Assembly (NCBI RefSeq): GCF_003369575.1 | Contig: NZ_PIOC01000001.1 | Location: forward strand, 363,596-427,595 | DNA from: Oceanobacillus arenosus | GTDB taxonomy: Bacteria > Bacillota > Bacilli > Bacillales > Amphibacillaceae | Length of the DNA stretch: 64,000 bases | Direction of reading: 5' to 3' | Part shown: positions 7,336 through 16,161 of the stretch, in pieces | Layout of the letters: each line of letters begins with the position of its first letter | Position numbering within the stretch: the first letter of the stretch is position 1 | Position numbers and translations under genes: made by a program | The notes under the pieces: model-generated | Database searches by the model: none | The model's input: the letters and a program-made list of their open reading frames with translations, nothing else | What the model was told of the DNA's origin: nothing

Positions 7336-8358
7336 TTGTTAAAAAAGTATAGAACAAAACCATATACGGTCTTATGTTATGAGGCATTATATAGGAGACT
7401 AAAGGACAATTACCGAAACAATAAGGTTCTTAACCAGGAATACCTAAATTATATTACGGGTTATCGCGGAGAACAAACAGTTGATTATAAATTAAGCACT
7501 TATCCACATAAAAACTTCTACATATATCACGACCTTCGATTAAAGATTAACCACAATTACTTCCAAATTGATACTCTACTTCTCTCCAGCAAATTCATTA
7601 TCATTCTTGAAATTAAAAATTGGAGAGGTGAACTAAATTATAATTCTGATTTAAATCATATAACGCAAACTTTTAATAATGTAGAAAAGGGCTATCAAAA
7701 CCCAATTTCACAAGTCCTTTCACATGAAGTGCAACTGAATTCCTGGTTACAAGCCACTTCTGTTTTTGGAATACCTATCGAATCCCTCGTAGTGATTAGC
7801 AATCCCACAACAATTTTGAAAAACAATCAGAACGATCCAACCTTTTATAGTAAAGTAATCTATGCCGATAATTTGATTTCAAAGATTAATGAATTTAATA
7901 GTAAATACACGAAGAACGTGGTAAACAAGCAAATGTTAAATAAGATAAATGAAGCATTGCTAAAAGGTAATATAGATTATAGACCAGATGTAATCCAACA
8001 GTTTAATTTGAATGACAATCACTTTATAAGAGGAGTCCAGTGTGATCATTGCGGAAGCTATCCCATGGTTCGAGCATATAAAACTTGGAAATGTAACGAG
8101 TGCTTATATACAAATCCAACAGCACATGTGAGACCATTACTTGACTATTTTCTACTTCATAAACCTACGATAACCAATAGCGAATGCAGAGCCTATCTTC
8201 AATTAGATTCACTGAAGAACGCATATACCCTTCTAAATTCCATGGACCTCACTTACACTGGAAAAAATAAAGCCAGAAAATATCATGCACCAAAGTTAGC
8301 TGATTTTCCGCAAAATTCGTTCGTCCCAAATAAGAAAAGGGTAAGATTAGATCTGTAA
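7336..8358 (+). CDS. NERD (nuclease-related domain) protein with C-terminal zinc finger
   Basis: This 340-residue protein starts at a TTG behind AGGAGTGA. Residues 40-160 form a NERD domain: GYRGEQTVDYKL, then D79 and E92-x-K94 (QID...LEIKNW), the residues of a PD-(D/E)xK nuclease core. A CxxC...CxxC zinc ribbon (CDHCGSYP ... CNECLY) follows near residues 235-260, then a helical C-terminal part that in this family resembles a DNA-binding module. NERD proteins are common in Bacilli and occur in stress or defence settings, but their substrates are largely unknown. The gene is monocistronic and AT-rich compared with its neighbours. Confidence 0.75.
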   Translation: MLKKYRTKPYTVLCYEALYRRLKDNYRNNKVLNQEYLNYITGYRGEQTVDYKLSTYPHKNFYIYHDLRLKINHNYFQIDTLLLSSKFIIILEIKNWRGELNYNSDLNHITQTFNNVEKGYQNPISQVLSHEVQLNSWLQATSVFGIPIESLVVISNPTTILKNNQNDPTFYSKVIYADNLISKINEFNSKYTKNVVNKQMLNKINEALLKGNIDYRPDVIQQFNLNDNHFIRGVQCDHCGSYPMVRAYKTWKCNECLYTNPTAHVRPLLDYFLLHKPTITNSECRAYLQLDSLKNAYTLLNSMDLTYTGKNKARKYHAPKLADFPQNSFVPNKKRVRLDL

Positions 8359-8449
8359 AAGTAAGATGTGCAGACTAATATGGGAGCTGCTAAGAGCTAC
8401 TCTCGTATTAGTCTTTAAATATTCAGCTGATGATACTTTTGGGTTTGTG

Positions 8450-8774
8450 GTGATTTCTCTTTCTCCTGCCAATATCCCAGCGCTCATGCTGATTTAACTT
8501 TTCTCCTGCCGATATCCCAGCGCTCATGCTGATATAACTTTTCTCATGCCGATATTCCTGCCCTCATGCTGATATAACTTTTCTCCTGCCGATATTCCCG
8601 CACTCGTGCTGATTTATTTTTTCTCATGACGATATTCCTGCGCTCATGCTGATTTATTTTTTCTCATGCCAATATTCCAGCGCTCGTGCTGATATATTTT
8701 TTCTCATGACGATATTCCAGCGCTCGTGCTGATATATTCTTTCTCATGCCAATATTCCAGCGCTCGTGCTGATA
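8450..8774. repeat. Tandem array of eight 40-bp repeats
   Basis: From 8461 the sequence repeats with an exact 40-bp period (8461, 8501, 8541, 8581, 8621, 8661, 8701, 8741), with a ragged partial unit before and a truncated last copy. Units differ by a few substitutions but no indels. Read on the minus strand, each unit is itself two related halves, each opening ATATCRGCAYGAG. Forty is not a multiple of three, and no frame is kept open, so this is non-coding. The array fills the gap between the convergent NERD gene and mrpG. Confidence 0.95.
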
Positions 8775-8832
8775 ATCTTCCACCCTCTACTTTCAAAAAC
8801 CAAAAAAGGAAAGCAGACTACCCAAAAATAGT

Positions 8833-9204
8833 CTACTTCCCTTCACTTCGTTCTTTTTCATTTAATACATCTGCTAATTCGTCCTCTATCGTTGTATCTG
8901 CTAGTTTTACCTTTGCACGGTATGCGGCGCGGGTGATGAGATGTCCTGCTACAGGTGAAGTGATAAACACGAATATAATTCCTAGTAGGAGGCGCACGCT
9001 GACGAAACCTATCGTTGTTACAAAATAAAGGAAGGCACCTAGAAGTGTTAATAATACTGCTAATGTTGAACTCTTTGTCCCAGCATGGGAGCGTGTGTAT
9101 ATATCCGGAAAACGAATAATCCCAATCGCACTAATGACAGCCATGATAGCACCTATCAACATGAAGAGTACTGCGATAAACTCAGCTATCGTGCTTACGT
9201 TCAA
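8833..9204 (-). CDS. mrpG: Na+/H+ antiporter subunit MrpG
   Basis: This 123-residue membrane protein is the last subunit of the hetero-oligomeric Mrp antiporter, which exports Na+ in exchange for H+ and supports salt and alkali tolerance. It has three hydrophobic helices and the IRFPDIYTRSHAGTKSSTLA segment typical of MrpG. I chose the TTG at 9204, which has GAGGGGTG 6 nt upstream; the frame extends to 9240 inside mrpF. It overlaps the mrpF end by 23 bp, so the two genes are translationally coupled. Confidence 0.9.
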   Translation of the reverse strand: MNVSTIAEFIAVLFMLIGAIMAVISAIGIIRFPDIYTRSHAGTKSSTLAVLLTLLGAFLYFVTTIGFVSVRLLLGIIFVFITSPVAGHLITRAAYRAKVKLADTTIEDELADVLNEKERSEGK

Positions 9205-9466
9205 TAATAACACCCCTCTCGATGTATTTAGAGAAAGCAATCGTACTTATAAACGATAATATTGCTAATATAAGAATTACCTCCAGAAACGCCGTCGTGT
9301 GAAATAATACCGAGATAATTGCAATGGCTGACACAAGGTGAACCCCAATCATATCTAATGCAATGACACGATCTGGTAAGCTTGGACCAATGATAATTCG
9401 ATAAAGAGAGATAAGAATCGCAACCCCGAATAATACAAGTGCAGCTGATAGCATGATGTTAATCAT
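9182..9466 (-). CDS. mrpF: Na+/H+ antiporter subunit MrpF
   Basis: This 94-residue protein has three membrane helices. The loop IIGPSLPDRVIALDMIGVH holds the conserved Pro-Asp-Arg and Asp of MrpF, which in other bacteria are needed for antiport. GGAGGTGA stands 7 nt before the ATG, and the start overlaps the mrpE stop by one base. Confidence 0.9.
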   Translation of the reverse strand: MINIMLSAALVLFGVAILISLYRIIIGPSLPDRVIALDMIGVHLVSAIAIISVLFHTTAFLEVILILAILSFISTIAFSKYIERGVIIERKHDS

Positions 9467-9948
9467 TACCTTGTCACCTCCATAATTGCCTTTTCGAATT
9501 TACTCAGTGAGCGTAATAACATTTCCTTCGATTCTTCTACATCCATCCCATGAATGTAGAAGGTGTCCCCCTTTGGAGTCACCTCTATGACGACTGAACC
9601 AGGCGTCAAGGTTAGAAGCATTGCGAGTGCAGTAACTTCCACATCACTTTCCAATATCGTTTCATATTTGAATATCCCTGGTTTAATGCGAATTTTTGGG
9701 CTTAGAATATGTTTTAGCACAAGATAACTGGACTGAATTAATTCAGAGATAAAAATCAAGAGTAATTTTAAAAAGGCGTAGAAACGACCTAGATAAAATC
9801 GTTCACCAAAGAATCGATGCATTAAATAAACAATTCCTATTCCGACAATATATCCTGTGACAAATGTCGTAAACTTGAAGTAATCCTCATCCTGGAACAG
9901 CGTCCATAAAAAGGCGATAAACAAATTCGTTAAAAACTGAGCTGGCAT
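9466..9948 (-). CDS. mrpE: Na+/H+ antiporter subunit MrpE
   Basis: This 160-residue subunit has two to three hydrophobic segments followed by a cytoplasmic domain with TALAMLLTLTPGSVVIEV, the hallmark of MrpE. The subunit aids assembly and full activity of the complex. It lies 32 nt after mrpD, with GAGGGAGGG before its ATG. Confidence 0.9.
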   Translation of the reverse strand: MPAQFLTNLFIAFLWTLFQDEDYFKFTTFVTGYIVGIGIVYLMHRFFGERFYLGRFYAFLKLLLIFISELIQSSYLVLKHILSPKIRIKPGIFKYETILESDVEVTALAMLLTLTPGSVVIEVTPKGDTFYIHGMDVEESKEMLLRSLSKFEKAIMEVTR

Positions 9949-9980
9949 AACATACTCCCTCCCTCATCATATCAATCGGA

Positions 9981-11462
9981 TCACTTATCATACAATACCG
10001 CATCAATATATACATCTGGATTTATTAAGGTATTTGCCGCATCACTTACATATGGTGCTAATGCTTCTGCACCTAGCCCTAGTGCAATTGTCGCTATTGC
10101 AAGCAACACACAAGGAATGATCCACCCCTTTTTCATCGGTATTTCATCCTCAAAGCTAATCATCGTTTCTCCCCAGAAGCAATTTAGGAAAATACGAAGT
10201 AGTGAATAAAGGACGACAATACTAGATATAAAGGCTAGTGCCAGTAATAGATAGGAACCTGTTTCCACTGCACCTTGACCAATTAATACTTTCCCAATAA
10301 ACCCACTCAAAGGCGGAATACCGGAAAGTGAAATCATCACAATAAAGAATATCCATCCGAATAACGGATAATTTCGAATGAGTCCGCTCATTTCATCCAT
10401 GTTAGCTGAGCCTGCTACTTTAATCATGGTACCGGCAAGTAAGAATAATAATGCCTTCACGATCATATCATGCATCAAATAATAGATGGATCCTTCTAAT
10501 GCTGCTTGTGTACCAACAGCTAATCCTACAAGGATAAAACCAACACCAATGACAACATTATAAGAAACGATTTGCCGGATATCTTTAAAGGCAACGGCAC
10601 CAATACTCCCGCCAATTAAGGTTATCCCTGCTAGAATACCGATAATCGTATGTGTAAATTCTGGTTCATGATAAAAGAATAATGTAAAGACACGGATAAT
10701 AGCATAAATCCCTACTTTCGTAAGCAATGCACCAAATAATGCAGCAACCGCAGTCGGTGGCGTGCTATATGAACCGGGAAGCCAATAATAAAGCAAGAGT
10801 CCGGATTTCAAGGCAAAAACGGTCAGAAACACCATACTAATTCCGGTTAATAGAGGTGTTTGCCCAGATTCTGCAATACGTTCAGAAATATGTGCCATAT
10901 TAAGTGTCCCAATTGAACCGTATAAATAGGCAATTGCAATCAAGAAGAACCAGGATGAGAGCACGTTTATCACAACATATTTTATTGACTCCCGTAATTG
11001 CACCTTTTTCCCGCCAAGGGCGACCAATACATAAGATGCTAATAACATTACTTCAAAATTAACATAGAGATTGAATAGATCCCCCGTTAAGAAGGAACCG
11101 TTTACCCCAGCAATCAAAAAGCTAACGAATGAATAAAAGAACATATTCTCATGTGCTTTGCCAATCGATGAAAATGCATAGAGCAAACAGATGGCAGCAA
11201 CAATGCTTGTCGTTAACACAAGAATAATGGAGAAGGAGTCCGCTACAAATAGAATCCCAAATGGCGGCTCCCAGCCCCCAAAGTCTAATCGAAGAATTCC
11301 CTCTTCCTGAATTCGATTTAATAAATAGATGGAAATCCCAATATTTATCAGCATGACACCGAGACTGATGCCACGTTGGATTTTGATATGTTTGCGGAAA
11401 AAAATGAGAATAATTCCAGCGAGAACAGGGAGAGCCATCGGTAGTACAAGTATATTATTCAT
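9981..11462 (-). CDS. mrpD: Na+/H+ antiporter subunit MrpD
   Basis: This 493-residue polytopic protein has about 14 helices and is homologous to the NuoM/NuoN proton-channel subunits of complex I. The conserved channel segments are visible: NFEVMLLASYVLVALG with the helix-5 Glu, and an HDMIVKALLFLLAG segment with the conserved Lys. With MrpA it forms the ion-translocating core. It overlaps mrpC by 8 bp. Confidence 0.93.
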   Translation of the reverse strand: MNNILVLPMALPVLAGIILIFFRKHIKIQRGISLGVMLINIGISIYLLNRIQEEGILRLDFGGWEPPFGILFVADSFSIILVLTTSIVAAICLLYAFSSIGKAHENMFFYSFVSFLIAGVNGSFLTGDLFNLYVNFEVMLLASYVLVALGGKKVQLRESIKYVVINVLSSWFFLIAIAYLYGSIGTLNMAHISERIAESGQTPLLTGISMVFLTVFALKSGLLLYYWLPGSYSTPPTAVAALFGALLTKVGIYAIIRVFTLFFYHEPEFTHTIIGILAGITLIGGSIGAVAFKDIRQIVSYNVVIGVGFILVGLAVGTQAALEGSIYYLMHDMIVKALLFLLAGTMIKVAGSANMDEMSGLIRNYPLFGWIFFIVMISLSGIPPLSGFIGKVLIGQGAVETGSYLLLALAFISSIVVLYSLLRIFLNCFWGETMISFEDEIPMKKGWIIPCVLLAIATIALGLGAEALAPYVSDAANTLINPDVYIDAVLYDK

Positions 11463-11793
11463 GCTTATTCCCTCTCAGTTCATCTAAGGTATCTGTTCCC
11501 GTTTCTTGGTATGTTCGATAAGCCAATACTAGCGATAAAGCCGTTACAGCAAAACCTATTACGATAGAAGTTAGAATGAGTGCCTGTGGGAGCGCATCTA
11601 CATATGGCCCATGATCTTTCCCTATTAACGGAACCTCACCCTCTTTTAATCCACCCATTGTCATGATCATTAAATGTGCAGCATGTGAAAGAATGGCAGT
11701 ACCTAAAATGACGCGTATAACGCTTTTTGATAAGAGCAAATAAGTTGCTACAGTTACTAAAACCCCTGCTAGGATGGTGATTAACGTTTCCAT
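11455..11793 (-). CDS. mrpC: Na+/H+ antiporter subunit MrpC
   Basis: This 112-residue three-helix protein is homologous to NuoK of complex I. It shows the DALPQALILTSIVIGFAVTA segment conserved in MrpC. AGGATGTG lies 6 nt before the start, and only 3 nt separate it from mrpB. Confidence 0.92.
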   Translation of the reverse strand: METLITILAGVLVTVATYLLLSKSVIRVILGTAILSHAAHLMIMTMGGLKEGEVPLIGKDHGPYVDALPQALILTSIVIGFAVTALSLVLAYRTYQETGTDTLDELRGNKHE

Positions 11794-11796
11794 AGA

Positions 11797-12219
11797 TTAC
11801 ACATCCTCACTAATACTTAAAATAATCGTTACAACAACACCCACAACGACTAATGCTACACCCAATTCAAAGATTGTAACGGTCGTTAATTCCACTTCCC
11901 CGAAAAAAGGAAGATTAAAATAGCCAAAAGCTTGGGTAAGGAATGGCACATCAAATACGAATGATCCAAATCCAGTACCAACAGCTAGAAACGCACCAAG
12001 TGCCGCTACTTTTTTAAAATCAAAGGGGAGGGCTTTTTGAATGGTTTCAATATCATAGACAATAAATAACAATACAAAAGCAGTGGAAAGGACAAGCCCA
12101 CCAATAAAACCTCCGCCGGGGCTATTGTGACCTGCTAGAAACAAATATACCGCTAACGTTAAAATAATATAAATGACGACCTTCGTGACCGTCTTTAAGA
12201 TAACATTATTTATTTTCAA
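11797..12219 (-). CDS. mrpB: Na+/H+ antiporter subunit MrpB
   Basis: This 140-residue four-helix protein contains the MrpB signature GHNSPGGGFIGGLV. It starts at a TTG with GGAGG 6 nt upstream and overlaps the mrpA end by 14 bp. It is also homologous to the C-terminal part of MrpA. Confidence 0.92.
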   Translation of the reverse strand: MKINNVILKTVTKVVIYIILTLAVYLFLAGHNSPGGGFIGGLVLSTAFVLLFIVYDIETIQKALPFDFKKVAALGAFLAVGTGFGSFVFDVPFLTQAFGYFNLPFFGEVELTTVTIFELGVALVVVGVVVTIILSISEDV

Positions 12220-14617
12220 GCTCTTCCTCCCCCTTTCTAGCTTTTAATTTGATTAGTGTAAAGACACCAATTCCAGCTATTAGGAGTACAACGACTTCGA
12301 GCATCGTATCAAATCCACGGAAATCACTTAAAATCGCATTTACAATATTTTTTGCTCCTACAAGTTCATATGAATTTTCAAAGAAGCCCGAGATCGATTC
12401 AAATAGTTTCTCATTTTGAACCGCCAATGCTACAACGACAAAAATTGCACCTACCAAAACTGAAATCAATAAATTGACGCTTTTCGTCTTCCTTGAAGAA
12501 TTCTCCTTTTGCCAGTCCGGCAAGAAATAATAGGCTACTAGGAAGAGTACGGTTGTCACTGTTTCAACAACTGTTTGAGTCAGCGCTAGATCTGGTGCTC
12601 GCAATAAGACAAAGAAAAGAGCCACACCATAACCAATAACACCATTCAATAAAATAGCAGTCAGCCTTGATTTTGCAAAAATGATCGCAATTGACCCGAC
12701 AACCATCGTAATTGCAATGAACCAATCAATTGCATCAATCGGTGCATTACCAGCAATATCGAAATTAAGTGCTCCTGTGTAAATCAATGTACCGCCAACA
12801 ACAATAATAAAGAATAAATAAATATACACGAGATAATCGCGAAGATATCCTGTCATATAGAAATTCGTTATTTTATTTGAACTGGTCTCGACGGTTTCAA
12901 GTACGGCATTATATAACGAATCAAATGACCAGCTTTCTGGAAGTAATGCATAAATTCTTTTCCAGTACTTTAATGAAATAAATAATAAAGTCCCAACAAC
13001 AACAACACCAATCGTCATTATTAATTCTGGTGTAAATCCATGCCATGCAGATATCGTCACACCAAGATCTGCCTCTGCTGCAAACGCTGGAAAGATACTA
13101 GCCATTGCTGGAACGATCAAATAATCGCCAAGTACATTTGGGAAGAAGAAAATGGCAATTACAAGTACCGCTAAAATAATAGGTGCAATCAACATTCCAA
13201 CTGGAGCCTCATGTGCAGGATGTTCCAGCCTTTCCTCCTGATACTTGCCAAGAAAGGTCTTAAAGACGACAATCATACAATAAATAAAGGTAAATACACT
13301 AGCAACCCATGCTAAAACCGGGAGCAGCGTGCCCCATGCCTCCAAGGAGAATATGTTTGCCTCCCTAATATTTAAAACAGAGGTAAAGAACATTTCCTTA
13401 CTTAAAAAACCATTAAAAGGCGGCAATCCTGCCATAGAAAAGCTGCCAATCATCGCAATGGTAAAAGTGATTGGCATATACGTTGCGAGCCCACCAAGAC
13501 GGCGAATATCCCGTGTTCCAACACCATGGTCAATGATTCCAACAACCATGAATAAGGCACTTTTAAATGTCGCATGGTTAATTAAATGGAATAACGCTGC
13601 AAATGTTGCTTGTGTATAGACAACAGAATCTGCTGAATAGCCATTATTTAAGGCAGCAGACCCCATGCCAAACATGCTCATAATCATCCCAAGCTGACTA
13701 ATCGTTGAGTAGGCAAGTAATGCTTTAAGATCTGTTTGGCGAACTGCTGTAAACGAGCCCCAGAACATCGTAACCAAACCAACTACAGTAACAAGCCAGA
13801 ACCAAAGCCCTTCCCCACCAAATACAGGCGTAAAACGAGCTACTAAGTATAGACCCGCATTAACCATCGTTGCGGAGTGTAAATAGGCACTAACAGGCGT
13901 AGGTGCCTCCATCGCACTAGGCAACCATATGTGAAATGGAAATTGCGCTGACTTCGTAAATGCGCCAAGTAAAATTAGTAGCATCGCCGGGATGAATAAG
14001 GTATGATCATAGAAATCCGGGATAATTGCGATAATTTCACGGAAACTAAACGACCCTGTAATGTTTCCAATCATAATAAATCCAGCAAGCATCGAGAACC
14101 CACCACTTACCGTAATAAGCAATGCCTTCTGTGCGCCTTCCCTTGACCTTTTCCGTTGAAACCAGAAGGCAATTAACAAGAAGGAAGAAATACTCGTTAA
14201 TTCCCAAAACACATATAAGACCATAATATTATCCGAGAAGATAACACCGAGCATTGCTCCCATAAACAGCATTAAGTAACAATAAAAGTGCTTCAAAGAT
14301 TCGTTTTCATTTAAATAATAGATGGAATATACAATTACTAATGCCCCTATCCCTGTTATAATAAGGCCAAAAATTAAACTAAGCCCATCTAAGTAACTAG
14401 AAAAATTAATACCATAAGAAGGAATCCAATTAATTGTATGTAAATAGGTTGCCCCATTCGCAATGTTTGGGATATAACGAACTAGGAATATAAACAAAAT
14501 AATGGGTATTAGTAATACGAACCAGCCGATATGTATTCTTGATACCCTTTTTTGTAAAAAGAGTATTAGTGCAGCTGCTATAAAGGGGATAATAATTAGT
14601 AAATTGACAGATACCAA
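12206..14617 (-). CDS. mrpA: Na+/H+ antiporter subunit MrpA
   Basis: This 803-residue protein is the largest subunit, homologous to NuoL in its first 14 helices (DNIMVLYVFWELTSISSFLLI with the conserved Glu; PFHIWLPSAMEAPTPVSAYLH). Extra C-terminal helices carry the MrpA-specific domain (APDLALTQTVVETVTTVLFL). I chose the TTG at 14617 because GGAGG lies 7 nt upstream and the length then matches the family; the open frame runs back to 14797. It is the first gene of the complete mrpABCDEFG operon. Confidence 0.92.
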   Translation of the reverse strand: MVSVNLLIIIPFIAAALILFLQKRVSRIHIGWFVLLIPIILFIFLVRYIPNIANGATYLHTINWIPSYGINFSSYLDGLSLIFGLIITGIGALVIVYSIYYLNENESLKHFYCYLMLFMGAMLGVIFSDNIMVLYVFWELTSISSFLLIAFWFQRKRSREGAQKALLITVSGGFSMLAGFIMIGNITGSFSFREIIAIIPDFYDHTLFIPAMLLILLGAFTKSAQFPFHIWLPSAMEAPTPVSAYLHSATMVNAGLYLVARFTPVFGGEGLWFWLVTVVGLVTMFWGSFTAVRQTDLKALLAYSTISQLGMIMSMFGMGSAALNNGYSADSVVYTQATFAALFHLINHATFKSALFMVVGIIDHGVGTRDIRRLGGLATYMPITFTIAMIGSFSMAGLPPFNGFLSKEMFFTSVLNIREANIFSLEAWGTLLPVLAWVASVFTFIYCMIVVFKTFLGKYQEERLEHPAHEAPVGMLIAPIILAVLVIAIFFFPNVLGDYLIVPAMASIFPAFAAEADLGVTISAWHGFTPELIMTIGVVVVGTLLFISLKYWKRIYALLPESWSFDSLYNAVLETVETSSNKITNFYMTGYLRDYLVYIYLFFIIVVGGTLIYTGALNFDIAGNAPIDAIDWFIAITMVVGSIAIIFAKSRLTAILLNGVIGYGVALFFVLLRAPDLALTQTVVETVTTVLFLVAYYFLPDWQKENSSRKTKSVNLLISVLVGAIFVVVALAVQNEKLFESISGFFENSYELVGAKNIVNAILSDFRGFDTMLEVVVLLIAGIGVFTLIKLKARKGEEELENK

Positions 14618-14845
14618 AATCAAACCTCCATTTCTTATCGTGAAGTACTTCGCGAAATTATCCAATTGAAGCAAGTAGGACTTGATTTCACAGTTGAATA
14701 GGTATACAATTTTTACTCTGCATGAATTCAATGACTGCATTAGAAAGGACCTGCAGCGATTAATTGGGTTACTTTTATGGATTGAAATAGAAATCAAACA
14801 TAGTTAAACGGAATTAACATATTAGAATTCCTCGCATAAATATAC

Positions 14846-14898
14846 TTAAGAATACGAATAGATAAACCTTATCTATATACTTCCCAAGCTATTCTTAA
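14846..14898. repeat. Nested inverted repeat upstream of mrpA
   Basis: An inner stem, ATAGATAA / TTATCTAT (14858-14865 and 14869-14876, 3-nt loop), is enclosed by an outer stem, TTAAGAATA / TATTCTTAA (14846-14854 and 14890-14898). It lies 230 nt upstream of the mrpA start and could be an operator or part of a 5' leader. Confidence 0.5.
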
Positions 14899-15168
14899 TT
14901 ATAGGCAAAATATTATATTGTAGAATTACCATTTTAGTTGATTAACCAAGAGGGAACTTTGAATGATTCTAGTTCAGTGGATAAAATCGAGTGTAAAAAT
15001 CAATATATAATTTCGTTTAAAATGATATCATTCGCATTTAATATGCTTTTACACATTATTAATTATAACGCAAATTATACTTCAATGCACATCTGACAGC
15101 TGAGAAATGGATTTCAGCTTAGAATAATGCTTACTTATTAGGTGTATTCCATAAATTAATCATTATCT

Positions 15169-15243
15169 ATGGCAATTAATGAAAGGATGGCTTATGCTAT
15201 AGGTGACTAAGGTTTACGCGTTATTCTTAATTGCCATTTTTTT
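15169..15243 (+). promoter_or_regulatory. Leader hairpin with T-tract (attenuator or small-RNA candidate)
   Basis: ATGGCAATTAA (15169-15179) and TTAATTGCCAT (15227-15237) can pair over 11 bp, closing a 47-nt loop, and the right arm runs straight into seven T residues. The layout is that of a small structured RNA ending in an intrinsic terminator, or of a riboswitch-like leader, 130 nt before the gene at 15371. It matches no riboswitch consensus that I know. Confidence 0.4.
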
Positions 15244-15290
15244 GATGAAATTATTTTCAAAATAAGGGTTCACGAAATCAAAATAACATG

Positions 15291-15309
15291 TTAAACTGAT
15301 ACAGTTTAA
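15291..15309. promoter_or_regulatory. Palindromic operator candidate
   Basis: TTAAACTG-ATA-CAGTTTAA is a perfect 8-bp inverted repeat with a 3-bp centre, 62 nt upstream of the gene at 15371. It is a typical size for a dimeric repressor site; the regulator is unknown. Confidence 0.45.
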
Positions 15310-15370
15310 AGCATAGGTTACCTATTATATAAAACGAGTATATGAAAATTCAAGAGGTGAAGTTACCGTC

Positions 15371-16051
15371 ATGAGGAAAATAAAAGGTCGGATGGATGAA
15401 AGCATCCTAGTTTGTGTGTACTATGGTCCAAACGGCGAAAGACTAATCAGGCGCGGTCATAAATTAGCTCAAATCATGGATTGTCCTTTATATGTATTAA
15501 CAGTAGATGCACTGCCCTATGATGAATTCGACGCAGAAAAGTCAGGGTATGTTGAACGATGGAAAGAATTATGTGATGAATTAGATGTGGAAGAATTTAT
15601 TATTCGTGATAATGAAAAGCGTTCTTCTGTCAAAGCCATTGCAGAGGTCGCACATAATCACAACATTACACAAATTATTGTTGGACAAAGCCCACAGAAT
15701 AGATGGGAAGAGATAACAAAAGGTTCCTTTGTCAATGTATTATTACGCGAAATGACCTTTATCGATATTCATCTTGTTTCCGTTGATCGTACCATTAAGA
15801 GTGAAGAAGACATTTTATTTGAGAAGGGTGTACGTGGCTTCTTAAAAAAGGATGAAGACCGTTACCGACTAAGCTTTACAAGATCGAATCAAAACCTCTA
15901 TGAAGGTATTTTTTATAAAGAAATTGGAACGGATTTTAATAATGGTGTATTTAAATTTATTAATAACACTGGAAAAACTTGTCAAATACACATTACCGAA
16001 GATATCGCTACAGGAAAAATGAAAGAACCGCCGAATGTAAAGGAAAAGTGA
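15371..16051 (+). CDS. KdpD-like / universal-stress-domain protein
   Basis: This 226-residue soluble protein resembles the Usp-like region of the potassium sensor KdpD: ILVCVYYGPNGERLIRRGHKLA, YVLTVD, then QIIVGQSPQNRWEEITKGSFVNVLLRE, a nucleotide-loop GxxxxxxW motif. There is no kinase or membrane segment. Stand-alone KdpD-type sensor fragments occur in Bacilli and are thought to respond to potassium or c-di-AMP status, but the ligand here is unknown. AGAGGTGA precedes the ATG. It lies opposite the mrp operon, which fits a role in ion homeostasis, though that is only context. Confidence 0.6.
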   Translation: MRKIKGRMDESILVCVYYGPNGERLIRRGHKLAQIMDCPLYVLTVDALPYDEFDAEKSGYVERWKELCDELDVEEFIIRDNEKRSSVKAIAEVAHNHNITQIIVGQSPQNRWEEITKGSFVNVLLREMTFIDIHLVSVDRTIKSEEDILFEKGVRGFLKKDEDRYRLSFTRSNQNLYEGIFYKEIGTDFNNGVFKFINNTGKTCQIHITEDIATGKMKEPPNVKEK

Positions 16052-16073
16052 CATTCGTTCGATATAAATGATG

Positions 16074-16118
16074 AATAAACCCATGGAAAGCGGTTTTGCT
16101 ATCCATGGGTTTATTTTT
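16074..16118 (+). terminator. Terminator after the KdpD/Usp-like gene
   Basis: AATAAACCCATGGA pairs with TCCATGGGTTTATT around a 14-nt loop and is followed by TTT. Confidence 0.85.
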
Positions 16119-16120
16119 GA

Positions 16121-16151
16121 GGGTGCCTGTCACTCCCCGAAGTTTGTCGAA
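16121..16151 (+). repeat. Dispersed intergenic repeat, copy 1
   Basis: GGTGCCTGTCACTCCCCGAA runs on into GTTTGTCGAAT. Related copies lie at 20877-20906 (inverted) and 50707-50737. Confidence 0.85.
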
Positions 16152-16161
16152 TGCAATGCTA

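Larger units (their letters stand above)
14618..15370. other. Long intergenic region between mrpA and the KdpD/Usp-like gene
   Basis: No gene longer than a few codons with a ribosome site is visible in this 750-nt AT-rich gap. It does hold a nested inverted repeat (14846-14898) upstream of mrpA, a long-looped hairpin with a T-tract (15169-15243) and an operator-like palindrome (15291-15309), listed separately. Confidence 0.6.

Noticed and set aside
8450..8774. The repeat array as a CRISPR
   Set aside because: Units are adjacent with no unique spacers between them and there are no cas genes.
8726..9028. A 100-codon plus-strand frame running from the tandem repeats into mrpG
   Set aside because: It is antisense to mrpG, and the repeat period of 40 bp does not keep a frame.
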